Shown one piece after another: positions 7,791 to 13,979 of a stretch of 14,920 bases of DNA (position 1 is the first letter of the stretch; every line of letters begins with the position of its first letter). The translations under genes and the position numbers were made by a program. Origin of the DNA: Paracoccaceae bacterium (GTDB lineage Bacteria; Pseudomonadota; Alphaproteobacteria; Rhodobacterales; Rhodobacteraceae); NCBI GenBank assembly GCA_020832725.1, contig JAFIEC010000076.1, positions 1-14,920 of the forward strand. Direction: 5' to 3'. Under the pieces are notes generated by a model that did not search any database, had not been told where the DNA came from, and saw only the letters and a list, made by a program, of their open reading frames with translations.

Positions 7791-8049
7791 CGTGTTCTCC
7801 TCCCGCGGGCCTCTGCAGCCCAAGTGATGCCTGTCAGCCGAAGCCGCAGCTTTTCGCTTTACATGTTAAACGTGTCGCTTGCGCAGGTCCAGCAAAACAT
7901 TTAGCAGCGATATGTCGATAACCGCGGCGAACCGAACGGTCGGGGCATGTGTCCGCAGGGCGGACAGCCAGCCCCATCCGGCCCGAGGGCGGACGGCGAC
8001 CCGTGCAAGGCCGCAAGGCGGATGCATACGCGGCAAGGGAGGGGTCCAT
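7791..8049. promoter_or_regulatory. Divergent control region, TRAP operon / hydrolase operon
   Basis: This 259-bp gene-free stretch separates the divergent TAXI and sulfatase start codons. Bases about 7850-7925 are clearly richer in A+T than the surroundings and are the likely promoter zone. They include an imperfect inverted repeat, ACATGT-TAA-ACGTGT (7861-7875), of operator size, flanked by TTT on the left. No convincing -35/-10 pair was found on either strand. No regulator gene is adjacent, so a controlling protein, if any, is encoded elsewhere. The rest (7926-8030) is GC-rich with the short direct repeat GGGCGGAC. Confidence 0.45.
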
Positions 8050-9618
8050 ATGGCACGCAAGCCGAATTTCCTGTTCTTCATGACCGATCAGCACCGGTTC
8101 GACTGGCTGGGCTGCACAGGCCACCCGGTGGTGCGCACACCCCATATCGACAGCCTTGCCGCCCGCGGGACCCTGTTCGACACCTTCCGGGTGGCGATGC
8201 CCGTCTGCATGCCGAACCGGGCCTCGTTCATGACGGGGCGCTATCCGTCGGTGCACGGCCTGCGCTCCAACGGCTGCGCGCTCTCGCCCCGGGCCAATAC
8301 CTTCGTGGAGGCACTGGCGGCCTCGGGCTATCGGACTGCGGCCATCGGGAAAAGCCACCTGCAGCCCATGACCGACGTGCCCCCGCCCCATGACGGGCCG
8401 GGCAGCGGGCCCATCGCCGAGGCGTGGAAGCCCGAGACCGCACCCCTCGATCTCGAGCTCCCCGGCGCCTATGCGGGCGACGAGAACCCCATCCTGCGCG
8501 CGGGCGAAAGCTTTTACGGATATGGCCATGTGGACATGGTCACCGGCCATGGCGACCGCTGCGGAGGCCATTACGCGCAATGGTTCCGCAAGACCCATCC
8601 CGACTGGCACGCCCTGCACGACCCGGCCAACCAGCTGCCCCACAATTATTCCTGCCCGCAGGCCTATCGCACGCCCGTGCCCGAAGAGAGCTATTCCACC
8701 TTCTGGATCGCCAACCGCGCCAGCGACTGGATCTCGGCCCAGGCCGGAGAGGACGATCCCTTCTTCGCCTTCGTCTCCTTTCCCGACCCGCATCATCCGT
8801 TCAACCCGCCCGGGCGCTACTGGGACATGTATTCGCCCGACCAGTTCGCACTGGACCGGCCCTATGCCTCCCACAGCAACCCGCCGCCGCCCATCGAGGC
8901 GCTGCGCGCGCGGGCCATGCGCGGCGAGCAGCCGCCCATTCCCCAGGCGGCGATCTTCCTTGAGGAAGAGCAGCCCCTGCGCGAGGCGATGGCCCTGACC
9001 GCAGGCATGATCACCATGATCGACGATGCCGTGGGCCGGGTGCTGGCCGCGCTGGAGGCCAGTGGCCGGGCCGAGGACACGGTGATCGTGTTCAACGCCG
9101 ATCACGGCGATTTCCTGGGCGACTTCAACCTTCTGCTCAAGGGGCCGCTGCCTCTGCGCGGGCTGGTGCAGGTGCCGATGATCTGGTCCGATCCCGACAG
9201 CCGCCGCGCCGCGACATCCTCGGCGCTGGCCTCGACCATCGATCTGCCCGCGACCATCCTCGACCGGGCGGGCATCGCTCCCTTCTGGGGGATGCAGGGC
9301 CGCAGCCTGATGGGCTGCATGGACGGCTCCGACGCGCTGCGCGACGCGGTTCTGGTGGAACACAACGATTCCGACGCCCGCATGGGCTTTTCCACGCCCG
9401 CCCGCGTGCGGATGCTGGCGACGGATGACTGGAAGCTGACGCTCTGTCTCGGGGAGGATTGGGGCGAGCTCTACGACCTGCGCGCCGACCCCTGGGAGCA
9501 GAACAACCTGTGGGACGATCCTGCCCATGCCGCCACCCGCGCCACCCTGACCGAGCGGCTGGCCCATGAGCTGACATGGAACATGGATGAAAGCCCGCGC
9601 GCCCTGAAGATGGCCTGA
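8050..9618 (+). CDS. Sulfatase / phosphonate monoester hydrolase-like enzyme, cytoplasmic
   Basis: A 522-residue alkaline-phosphatase-superfamily hydrolase of the sulfatase / phosphonate monoester hydrolase group. These enzymes cleave sulfate (or phosphonate, phosphate) esters. Seen in order: N-terminal metal site TDQHR (12-16, D13 and Q14); the formylglycine motif C-M-P-N-R (53-57), followed by ASFMTGRYPSVHG; IGKSH (99-103, catalytic Lys and His); PDPHHP (245-250); NADHGD (349-354, second metal pair D351/H352); and LLKG (362-365). C53 would need oxidation to formylglycine by a maturase (FGE or anSME), which is not in the window. The usual Ser after Pro is Asn here, which still fits CxPxR. 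No signal peptide is present, so it should act in the cytoplasm on an imported substrate. The start is fixed by GGGAGGGG about 5 nt upstream; the open frame extends further upstream without family match. First gene of a likely operon with the MFS gene 22 bp on. Confidence 0.92.
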   Translation: MARKPNFLFFMTDQHRFDWLGCTGHPVVRTPHIDSLAARGTLFDTFRVAMPVCMPNRASFMTGRYPSVHGLRSNGCALSPRANTFVEALAASGYRTAAIGKSHLQPMTDVPPPHDGPGSGPIAEAWKPETAPLDLELPGAYAGDENPILRAGESFYGYGHVDMVTGHGDRCGGHYAQWFRKTHPDWHALHDPANQLPHNYSCPQAYRTPVPEESYSTFWIANRASDWISAQAGEDDPFFAFVSFPDPHHPFNPPGRYWDMYSPDQFALDRPYASHSNPPPPIEALRARAMRGEQPPIPQAAIFLEEEQPLREAMALTAGMITMIDDAVGRVLAALEASGRAEDTVIVFNADHGDFLGDFNLLLKGPLPLRGLVQVPMIWSDPDSRRAATSSALASTIDLPATILDRAGIAPFWGMQGRSLMGCMDGSDALRDAVLVEHNDSDARMGFSTPARVRMLATDDWKLTLCLGEDWGELYDLRADPWEQNNLWDDPAHAATRATLTERLAHELTWNMDESPRALKMA

Positions 9619-9640
9619 GCGCCCAACCCGAAAGCACCCC

Positions 9641-10840
9641 ATGGCCGTGACCCAAGCCCCGGCGCCCGAGCGCACCACATGGATGGTGATCCTGGGGCTC
9701 AGCTTCTGCCACATGCTCAACGACGTGATGCAATCGCTGATCGCGGCGATCTATCCGTTGCTGCAGGCAGAATTCTCGCTCAGCTTCTGGCAGATCGGGC
9801 TGATGACCTTTGCCTTCCAGGTCACCGCCTCGCTGCTGCAGCCGCTGGTGGGGATGTTCACCGACAAGCGCCCGCTGCCGATGTCGCTGCCGGTGGGCAT
9901 GGGTGCCACCCTCATGGGGCTGTTGCTGCTGGGGCTGGCCGAAACCTATACCTTCCTGCTGCTGGGCGCGTGCTGCATCGGGATCGGCTCGGCGATCTTC
10001 CACCCCGAGGCCAGCCGTGTGGCGCGCCTGGCCTCGGGCGGACGCTTCGGGACGGCGCAATCGCTGTTCCAGGTGGGGGGCAATTTCGGCACCGCCATGG
10101 GCCCGTTGCTGGCGGCCTTCATCGTGGTGCCGCTGGGACGGCCCAGCATCGCCTGGTTCGCACTGGCCTCGTTGCTGGGCAGGGTGGTGCTGCGGCAGGT
10201 GGGGGCGTGGTATGCCGCCAACCTGCGCGAGCGGGTCGGACGCGCCACCGCCAGCCGCGCCATGCCCTTGCCCCGTCGCCGGGTGGTGATGGCGATCACG
10301 GTGCTGGCGCTGCTGGTCTTTTCCAAGAACGCCTATACCGCCAGCATCTCCAGCTATTACACCTTCTTCCTGATCGACCGGTTCGAGCTGACCACCCAGC
10401 AATCGCAGCTGATGCTGTTCCTGTTCCTTGCGGCCATGGCGCTGGGCGTGGTGCTGGGCGGCCCGGTGGGCGACCGCTTCGGAGCCCTCACGGTGATCTG
10501 GATCTCGATCCTGGGCGTGCTGCCCTTCACCCTCGCCCTGCCCCATGTGGGCCTTGTGGCCACGGGGGTCATGTCGGTGATGATCGGGGTGATCCTGGCC
10601 TCGGCCTTTCCGGCCATTCTGGTCTTTGCCCAGGAACTGGTGCCGGGCCGTGTGGGCATGATCGCGGGGCTGTTCTTCGGCTTTGCCTTCGGCATAGCCG
10701 GCATCGCGGCGGCGCTGCTGGGGCTGCTGGCCGATGCCCGTGGCATTGCCTATGTATACTGGATATGCAGTTTCCTGCCGCTGGTGGGGCTGCTGACAAT
10801 CCTGCTGCCCAGCAGGCGGGCAATGATGGGTGCCTATTGA
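9641..10840 (+). CDS. MFS transporter, fosmidomycin resistance (Fsr) family
   Basis: A 399-residue, twelve-helix major facilitator protein most like the fosmidomycin-resistance exporter Fsr (about 400 residues). Fsr-like features are the first helix block HMLNDVMQSLIAAIYPLL (24-41), LQPLVGMFTDKRPLP (66-80, the motif A loop with D75/K76), and IFHPEASRVAR (119-129), a family hallmark, followed by GTAQSLFQVGGNFG (137-150). The basic loop RASAMPLPRRR-type region near 205-220 separates the two halves. It starts 22 bp after the hydrolase stop, so the two are probably co-transcribed. The ribosome binding site is weak. Role inferred: export of a reaction product or of a toxic phosphonate-like or sulfated compound. 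Substrate is not determined; specificity within this family is broad. Confidence 0.9.
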   Translation: MAVTQAPAPERTTWMVILGLSFCHMLNDVMQSLIAAIYPLLQAEFSLSFWQIGLMTFAFQVTASLLQPLVGMFTDKRPLPMSLPVGMGATLMGLLLLGLAETYTFLLLGACCIGIGSAIFHPEASRVARLASGGRFGTAQSLFQVGGNFGTAMGPLLAAFIVVPLGRPSIAWFALASLLGRVVLRQVGAWYAANLRERVGRATASRAMPLPRRRVVMAITVLALLVFSKNAYTASISSYYTFFLIDRFELTTQQSQLMLFLFLAAMALGVVLGGPVGDRFGALTVIWISILGVLPFTLALPHVGLVATGVMSVMIGVILASAFPAILVFAQELVPGRVGMIAGLFFGFAFGIAGIAAALLGLLADARGIAYVYWICSFLPLVGLLTILLPSRRAMMGAY

Positions 10841-10935
10841 GGGGCGCGCGCGCCGTGCCCTTGCAAGGCACCGTCCCCCGCGCCTAACCTTTCCCGGCAG
10901 GGCCGCACGGGCCCCGCGCCAGGCACGGCACGCCC

Positions 10936-11994
10936 ATGAGCACGATCCCGATCATCGATATCTCGCCCCTGAGGGGCTGCAAGGTTGGCGCGGCCCTGCG
11001 GGGCGGCAAGGTTGGCGCGCCCCTGAGGGGCGGCAGGGACAATGCAGCCCCCGGGGCCGACGGGCACAATGCGGCCCCCGGGGCCGACGGGGCGGACGAG
11101 GTCGCTGCAAGCATCGGGGCCGCCTGTCGTGGCACGGGCTTTTTCTACATCACCGGCCACGGCCTGCCGTCGGGGATGCTGTCGGGCATCTTTGCCCAGG
11201 CGCGCCGCCTCTTCGCGGCGCCCGAGGCCCTGCGCGCCGCCGTCGCGCTGGGCCCTGCGACGGGCAACCGGGGCCATGTTCCGCTGGGTGGCGAGGCGCT
11301 GGACCCGTCCCGCCCCGCCGATCTCAAGCAGGCGTTCAACGTGGGGCTGGAGCTGGCCCCCGATGATCCCGAGCAGGTGGCGGGCGCGCTGTTCCGGGCC
11401 CCGAACCTGTGGCCCGCCCTGCCCGGCTTTCGCGCCGAGGTGCTGGCCTATTTCGATGCCGTCTGGTCCGTGGGCCGCGATCTGCACCGCGCCTTCGCCA
11501 TCGACCTCGGCCTGCCGCCCGACTTCTTCGAGGACAAGCTCGACCGGCCCATGGCCACCCTGCGGCTGCTGCACTACCCCGCGCGCCCCGAGACCATGGC
11601 TGCCGGGCAGATGGGCGCGGGCGTGCATACCGACTACGGCAATGTCACGCTGCTGCTGACCGACGAGGTGGGCGGGCTGGAGGTGCGCACACGCGGCGGC
11701 GACTGGATCGCAGCCCCCCATGTGCCGGGGGCGCTGCTGTGCAACATCGGGGATTGCCTGATGCGCTGGACCAACGACACCTATGTCTCTACCCCGCATC
11801 GGGTGGTCAACCCCGCCGGGCGCGAGCGGCTGTCGGTGGCCTTCTTCCTCGACCCCAACCCCGAGGCCGAAGTCGCCTGCCTGCCGTGCTGCCTCGCCGA
11901 AGGGGAGGTGCCGAAATACCCGCCGATCCGCGCCGATGCCTATCTGCTGTCACGGCTGCAGGCGACCTATGGCGCAAGCGCCCCGGAGGGGTGA
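10936..11994 (+). CDS. Isopenicillin-N-synthase-like Fe(II)/2-oxoglutarate dioxygenase with in-frame hairpin-repeat insertion
   Basis: A 352-residue member of the isopenicillin N synthase-like dioxygenase family (N-terminal DIOX_N region, then the double-stranded beta-helix core). The iron ligands are visible: HTD (H231, D233) and H288 in STPHRVVN; R298 and S300 in RERLS are the expected co-substrate carboxylate contacts. IPIIDISPL (4-12) and GFFYITGHG (68-76) are the usual N-terminal motifs. Between them, residues 11-55 are five tandem 9-residue repeats (PLRGCKVGA, ALRGGKVGA, PLRGGRDNA, APGADGHNA, APGADGADE), where relatives normally have only a short loop. The last residues (GASAPEG) are encoded by a palindrome. 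The gene lies 95 bp after the MFS gene and may share its transcript. The substrate is unknown; relatives act on small molecules, amino-acid derivatives or purines. The ribosome binding site is weak. Confidence 0.88.
   Translation: MSTIPIIDISPLRGCKVGAALRGGKVGAPLRGGRDNAAPGADGHNAAPGADGADEVAASIGAACRGTGFFYITGHGLPSGMLSGIFAQARRLFAAPEALRAAVALGPATGNRGHVPLGGEALDPSRPADLKQAFNVGLELAPDDPEQVAGALFRAPNLWPALPGFRAEVLAYFDAVWSVGRDLHRAFAIDLGLPPDFFEDKLDRPMATLRLLHYPARPETMAAGQMGAGVHTDYGNVTLLLTDEVGGLEVRTRGGDWIAAPHVPGALLCNIGDCLMRWTNDTYVSTPHRVVNPAGRERLSVAFFLDPNPEAEVACLPCCLAEGEVPKYPPIRADAYLLSRLQATYGASAPEG
10965..11099 (+). repeat. Five-unit, 27-nt tandem hairpin array inside the dioxygenase gene
   Basis: Five consecutive 27-nt units begin at 10965, 10992, 11019, 11046 and 11073. 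Each has a 13-nt near-palindrome followed by a 14-nt spacer. The palindromes are GCCCCTGAGGGGC (units 1 and 3, identical), GGCCCTGCGGGGC, AGCCCCCGGGGCC and GGCCCCCGGGGCC. Spacers of units 1-2 share GCAAGGTTGGCGC; units 3 and 4 end in ACAATGC. As 27 is a multiple of three the reading frame is kept, giving 45 residues of nine-residue repeats. The array begins at codon 10/11 and ends where the family-typical VAASIGAACRGTGFF resumes. Confidence 0.9.
11971..11991 (+). terminator. Double palindrome overlapping the dioxygenase 3' end
   Basis: GGCGCAAGCGCC (11971-11982) overlaps CCCC-GGA-GGGG (11981-11991), and the TGA stop follows at once (11992-11994). The second hairpin with its preceding G is the same 12 nt as in the intergenic array at 12257-12268, and the first is the same as the core of the hairpin at 2751-2762. 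No T-run follows. It could end or stabilise the transcript; it also codes for the protein's last residues. Confidence 0.4.
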
Positions 11995-12049
11995 AGGGCG
12001 AAGACCCGGCACCGAGGCACCGGGAGCCGCCGCGCCTCCCGATCGATCG

Positions 12050-12067
12050 ACAGGCCCCGGGGGCTGT
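12050..12067 (-). terminator. Hairpin just after the tRNA-Thr 3' end
   Basis: ACAG (12050-12053) pairs with CTGT (12064-12067), and an inner CCCC/GGGG pairing (12055-12062) continues past one G-G mismatch. It begins 2 nt beyond the encoded CCA on the transcribed side. A second stem, CGGGAG (12021-12026) with CTCCCG (12036-12041), follows. Neither has a T-run. A likely site of termination or processing of the tRNA transcript. Confidence 0.4.
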
Positions 12068-12069
12068 GC

Positions 12070-12145
12070 TGGTGCCGCTGAAGGGACTCGAACCCCCGAC
12101 CCCATCATTACGAATGACGTGCTCTACCAGCTGAGCTACAGCGGC
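12070..12145 (-). tRNA. tRNA-Thr (anticodon CGU), CCA encoded
   Basis: A complete 76-nt cloverleaf is readable on the minus strand. The acceptor stem GCCGCTG/CAGCGGC has seven perfect pairs. The D arm is GCTC-AGCTGGTA-GAGC, and the anticodon stem is CGTCA/TGATG with loop TTCGTAA. The anticodon CGT (complement of 12110-12112) reads ACG, threonine. The T arm GGGGG-TTCGAGT-CCCTT has two G-U pairs at its base. Discriminator A and a chromosomally encoded CCA (12070-12072) end the gene. It sits alone between the dioxygenase gene and the hairpin array, transcribed in the same direction as hemY. No integrase or att-like repeat is seen next to it. Confidence 0.97.
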
Positions 12146-12234
12146 GCCGCGGGGGTCTTAGCAGGCGCGGGCGGGGGGTGGTAGGGGGAAAATGCATGCC
12201 TCGCCTGCCCGGTCGTGCGATCCTTGCCGGCAGG

Positions 12235-12408
12235 CCGCCGGGCGGTTTCGGTCCCAGCCCCGGAGGGGCGCATTCTGTCAGTTCCCCGCAGGGGCGGCTT
12301 CGGCCCGCGCCCCGGCGGGGCGAGATCCGTTCAGGGCCCCTGCCGGGCCGATGGTACCGCCGCCCTCCGGGCGGATGTCACCGCTGCCGGCCGGCCCGGG
12401 CGGCCGGC
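12235..12408. repeat. Intergenic array of about seven GC hairpins, period 23-30 nt
   Basis: The 279-bp gap between tRNA-Thr and the hemY stop codon (12146-12424) is mostly filled by consecutive palindromes: CCGCC-G-GGCGG (12235-12245), GCCCC-GGA-GGGGC (12257-12269), CCCC-GCA-GGGG (12284-12294), CGCCCC-GGC-GGGGCG (12308-12322), GGCCC-N5-GGGCC (12335-12349), CCGCCC-TCC-GGGCGG (12360-12374) and GCCGGCCG-N7-CGGCCGGC (12386-12408). Their centres are 23, 26, 26, 27, 25 and 30 nt apart. Arms are conserved in style; spacers are not. The layout (about 11-13 nt palindrome, about 15 nt spacer) matches the in-gene array at 10965-11099. The last hairpin is 17 nt past hemY's stop and may end that transcript. 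Nothing else was recognised in the gap. Confidence 0.8.
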
Positions 12409-12424
12409 GTCCGATCCGGGACGT

Positions 12425-13969
12425 TCAGGGGCGCGGGGCCTCGGGGCGGGGGTGGCCCTCGTCGGGCTCTCCTGTGGCCCCGTCGGCAATGGGGGTGTCG
12501 GGCGCAGCGGCTTCGGCGGCGGCGTCGGGCCCGGCGGGCTCGGAATCGCCATCGAGGTAATCGTCCTCCTCCGGGGGGGCGGGCACCGGGTCGGGCGCGC
12601 CCACGATCAGCGGGAGCATGTCGGTCGCGCTCATGGCGGGGCGTTCGTCAGCGGGCGGTGCGCGCCATGTCAGGCTGTCGAAGGCCTCGCAATTCTCGCA
12701 GATGGCCACCCAGCGGGAATGGATATGATTGCAGGCCTCGCAGGTCCATTGCGGGCCGCGCGGGGCCGACAGCGCCCGGGCCAGCCAGCCGCGCACCACC
12801 CGGTCGGGGGCTCCCTCGCCACGGGCGACGGCGGCCATGATGGTCAGCGCCCGCGCCCCGGCAGCTCCGGCCGCGACATCGCCCAGCGCCCGGCGGGCAC
12901 CGGGGAAATCCTCGTCGGCCAGCGCGAGTTCGGCCTCCAGCATCCGGGTTTCGGGATCGTTGGGCAGCAGCTTGAGCAGCGGCGCGAACCGCTTGCGCCG
13001 CTCGGAGGGGGTTTCCCCGGGCGCGATGGCGGCAAAGGCCGCGGCAAGATCGGGATGCGGGGCGGCCTCCCAGGCGGCCTTGATCACCTTTGCCGCCTTG
13101 CGCGGGCTGCCCGCCGCCACATGCATCTCGGCGGCCAGCACGGCGGCCGGCACCAGTTGTGGCGAAAGGCGGCTGGCCTCCAGCGCCGCCTTGCGCCCGG
13201 CCTCCAGCCCGCCCGCGGCGATGGCCTCGCGGGCCTCGGCCAGAGCCAGCACGGCGTCGCGGCGGGAATGCACGTCGCGGGGCAGGCCGCGCGCCTTGAA
13301 CTTGGCCTCCAGCGTGCGCCGGGCACCCGCCCAATCCTCCTTGCGCGATTGCAACCGGAACAGGGTGTCCTGCACGGCGACATGCCGGGGCTTGAGCGCA
13401 AAGGCCTTTTCGGCCAGCGCCAGCGCGCGTTCGGTATCGCCCTGGGCCAGTTTCAGCTGCATCAGCCCCTTCACGCCGACAAAGCGGGTGCGGTCGGTGG
13501 CCACCAGTTCCTTGTAGGCCTCGATGGCCCCCTCGGTATCCCCCGCCATCTCGGCGCCCTGGGCGCTGAGCAGCAGGGTCAGGTCGGCCCGGCCCAGATA
13601 GCGCTGGGCGCGGGCGGCCTTGTCCCGGGCAAGCTGGCCCTCTCCGGCGGCCAGCGCCAGCAGACCATCCTCCAGCGCGGCCAGGCCCTTGCGCTCCCGC
13701 GAGCGGTCGAAATAGCGGGTCAGCGCAGTGTCGTCCCCCCGCAGGAAGCGCAGGAAGGCCCACAGGAAGCCCAGCACCATCAGCAGCAGCCACAGCCCCA
13801 CCAGCAGCAGCACAAGGGCAATCGCCGCCGCCAGCGGCGTCAGCGTGAATTCATAGCCTGCCAACGCCATGCGCATGTGCAGGTCGCTTTCGGTGACAAA
13901 CACGATACCCAGCGTGACCGCGGCGATGGCGGCGACGAAGAGGACGATCTTGAGAAGCGGCCAGAGCAT
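12425..13969 (-). CDS. hemY: HemY-family TPR membrane protein with C-terminal zinc-ribbon (rubredoxin-like) motif
   Basis: A 514-residue inner-membrane protein of the HemY family (proteobacterial HemY, not the Bacillus protoporphyrinogen oxidase). Two N-terminal membrane helices lie at about 5-25 and 44-74, with ESDLHMRMALAGYEF between them. FLRFLRGDDTALTRYFDRSRERKG-like text begins the HemY_N cytoplasmic/periplasmic part, followed by TPR helices to about residue 400 (for example GDTEGAIEAYKELVATDR, 143-160). Residues 410-427 carry C-x2-C-x10-C-x2-C (C410, C413, C424, C427), the spacing of the rubredoxin-like domain in the LPS regulator LapB. An acidic, Pro/Ala-rich tail of about 75 residues ends the protein. 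HemY has been linked to late haem synthesis, but its biochemical role is unsettled. The start is 10 bp after the Mic60-like stop, so the two genes are one operon. Confidence 0.9.
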   Translation of the reverse strand: MLWPLLKIVLFVAAIAAVTLGIVFVTESDLHMRMALAGYEFTLTPLAAAIALVLLLVGLWLLLMVLGFLWAFLRFLRGDDTALTRYFDRSRERKGLAALEDGLLALAAGEGQLARDKAARAQRYLGRADLTLLLSAQGAEMAGDTEGAIEAYKELVATDRTRFVGVKGLMQLKLAQGDTERALALAEKAFALKPRHVAVQDTLFRLQSRKEDWAGARRTLEAKFKARGLPRDVHSRRDAVLALAEAREAIAAGGLEAGRKAALEASRLSPQLVPAAVLAAEMHVAAGSPRKAAKVIKAAWEAAPHPDLAAAFAAIAPGETPSERRKRFAPLLKLLPNDPETRMLEAELALADEDFPGARRALGDVAAGAAGARALTIMAAVARGEGAPDRVVRGWLARALSAPRGPQWTCEACNHIHSRWVAICENCEAFDSLTWRAPPADERPAMSATDMLPLIVGAPDPVPAPPEEDDYLDGDSEPAGPDAAAEAAAPDTPIADGATGEPDEGHPRPEAPRP

Positions 13970-13979
13970 CGGCGGGCGC

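Noticed and set aside
7791..7823. ATG 11 codons upstream as start of the TAXI binding protein
   Set aside because: It would bury the signal peptide behind a charged stretch (GCRGPREENT), while the ATG at 7790 has GGAGGAG just upstream.
7879..8049. Longer N-terminus for the sulfatase
   Set aside because: The extra residues lie in the divergent control region, match no family, and GGGAGGGG immediately precedes the ATG at 8050.
12070..12145. tRNA-Thr as an integration site for a genomic island
   Set aside because: No integrase, no duplicated tRNA 3' end and no shift in composition were seen on either side.
12235..12408. CRISPR-like array
   Set aside because: The repeated units are only 11-16 nt palindromes that vary in sequence, with spacers of about 15 nt and no cas genes; this does not fit a CRISPR.
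12178..12840. Plus-strand open frames over the hairpin array and hemY 3' end, showing weak 9-residue periodicity
   Set aside because: The periodicity only reflects the DNA hairpin spacing; there is no ribosome binding site and the frame runs antisense into hemY.
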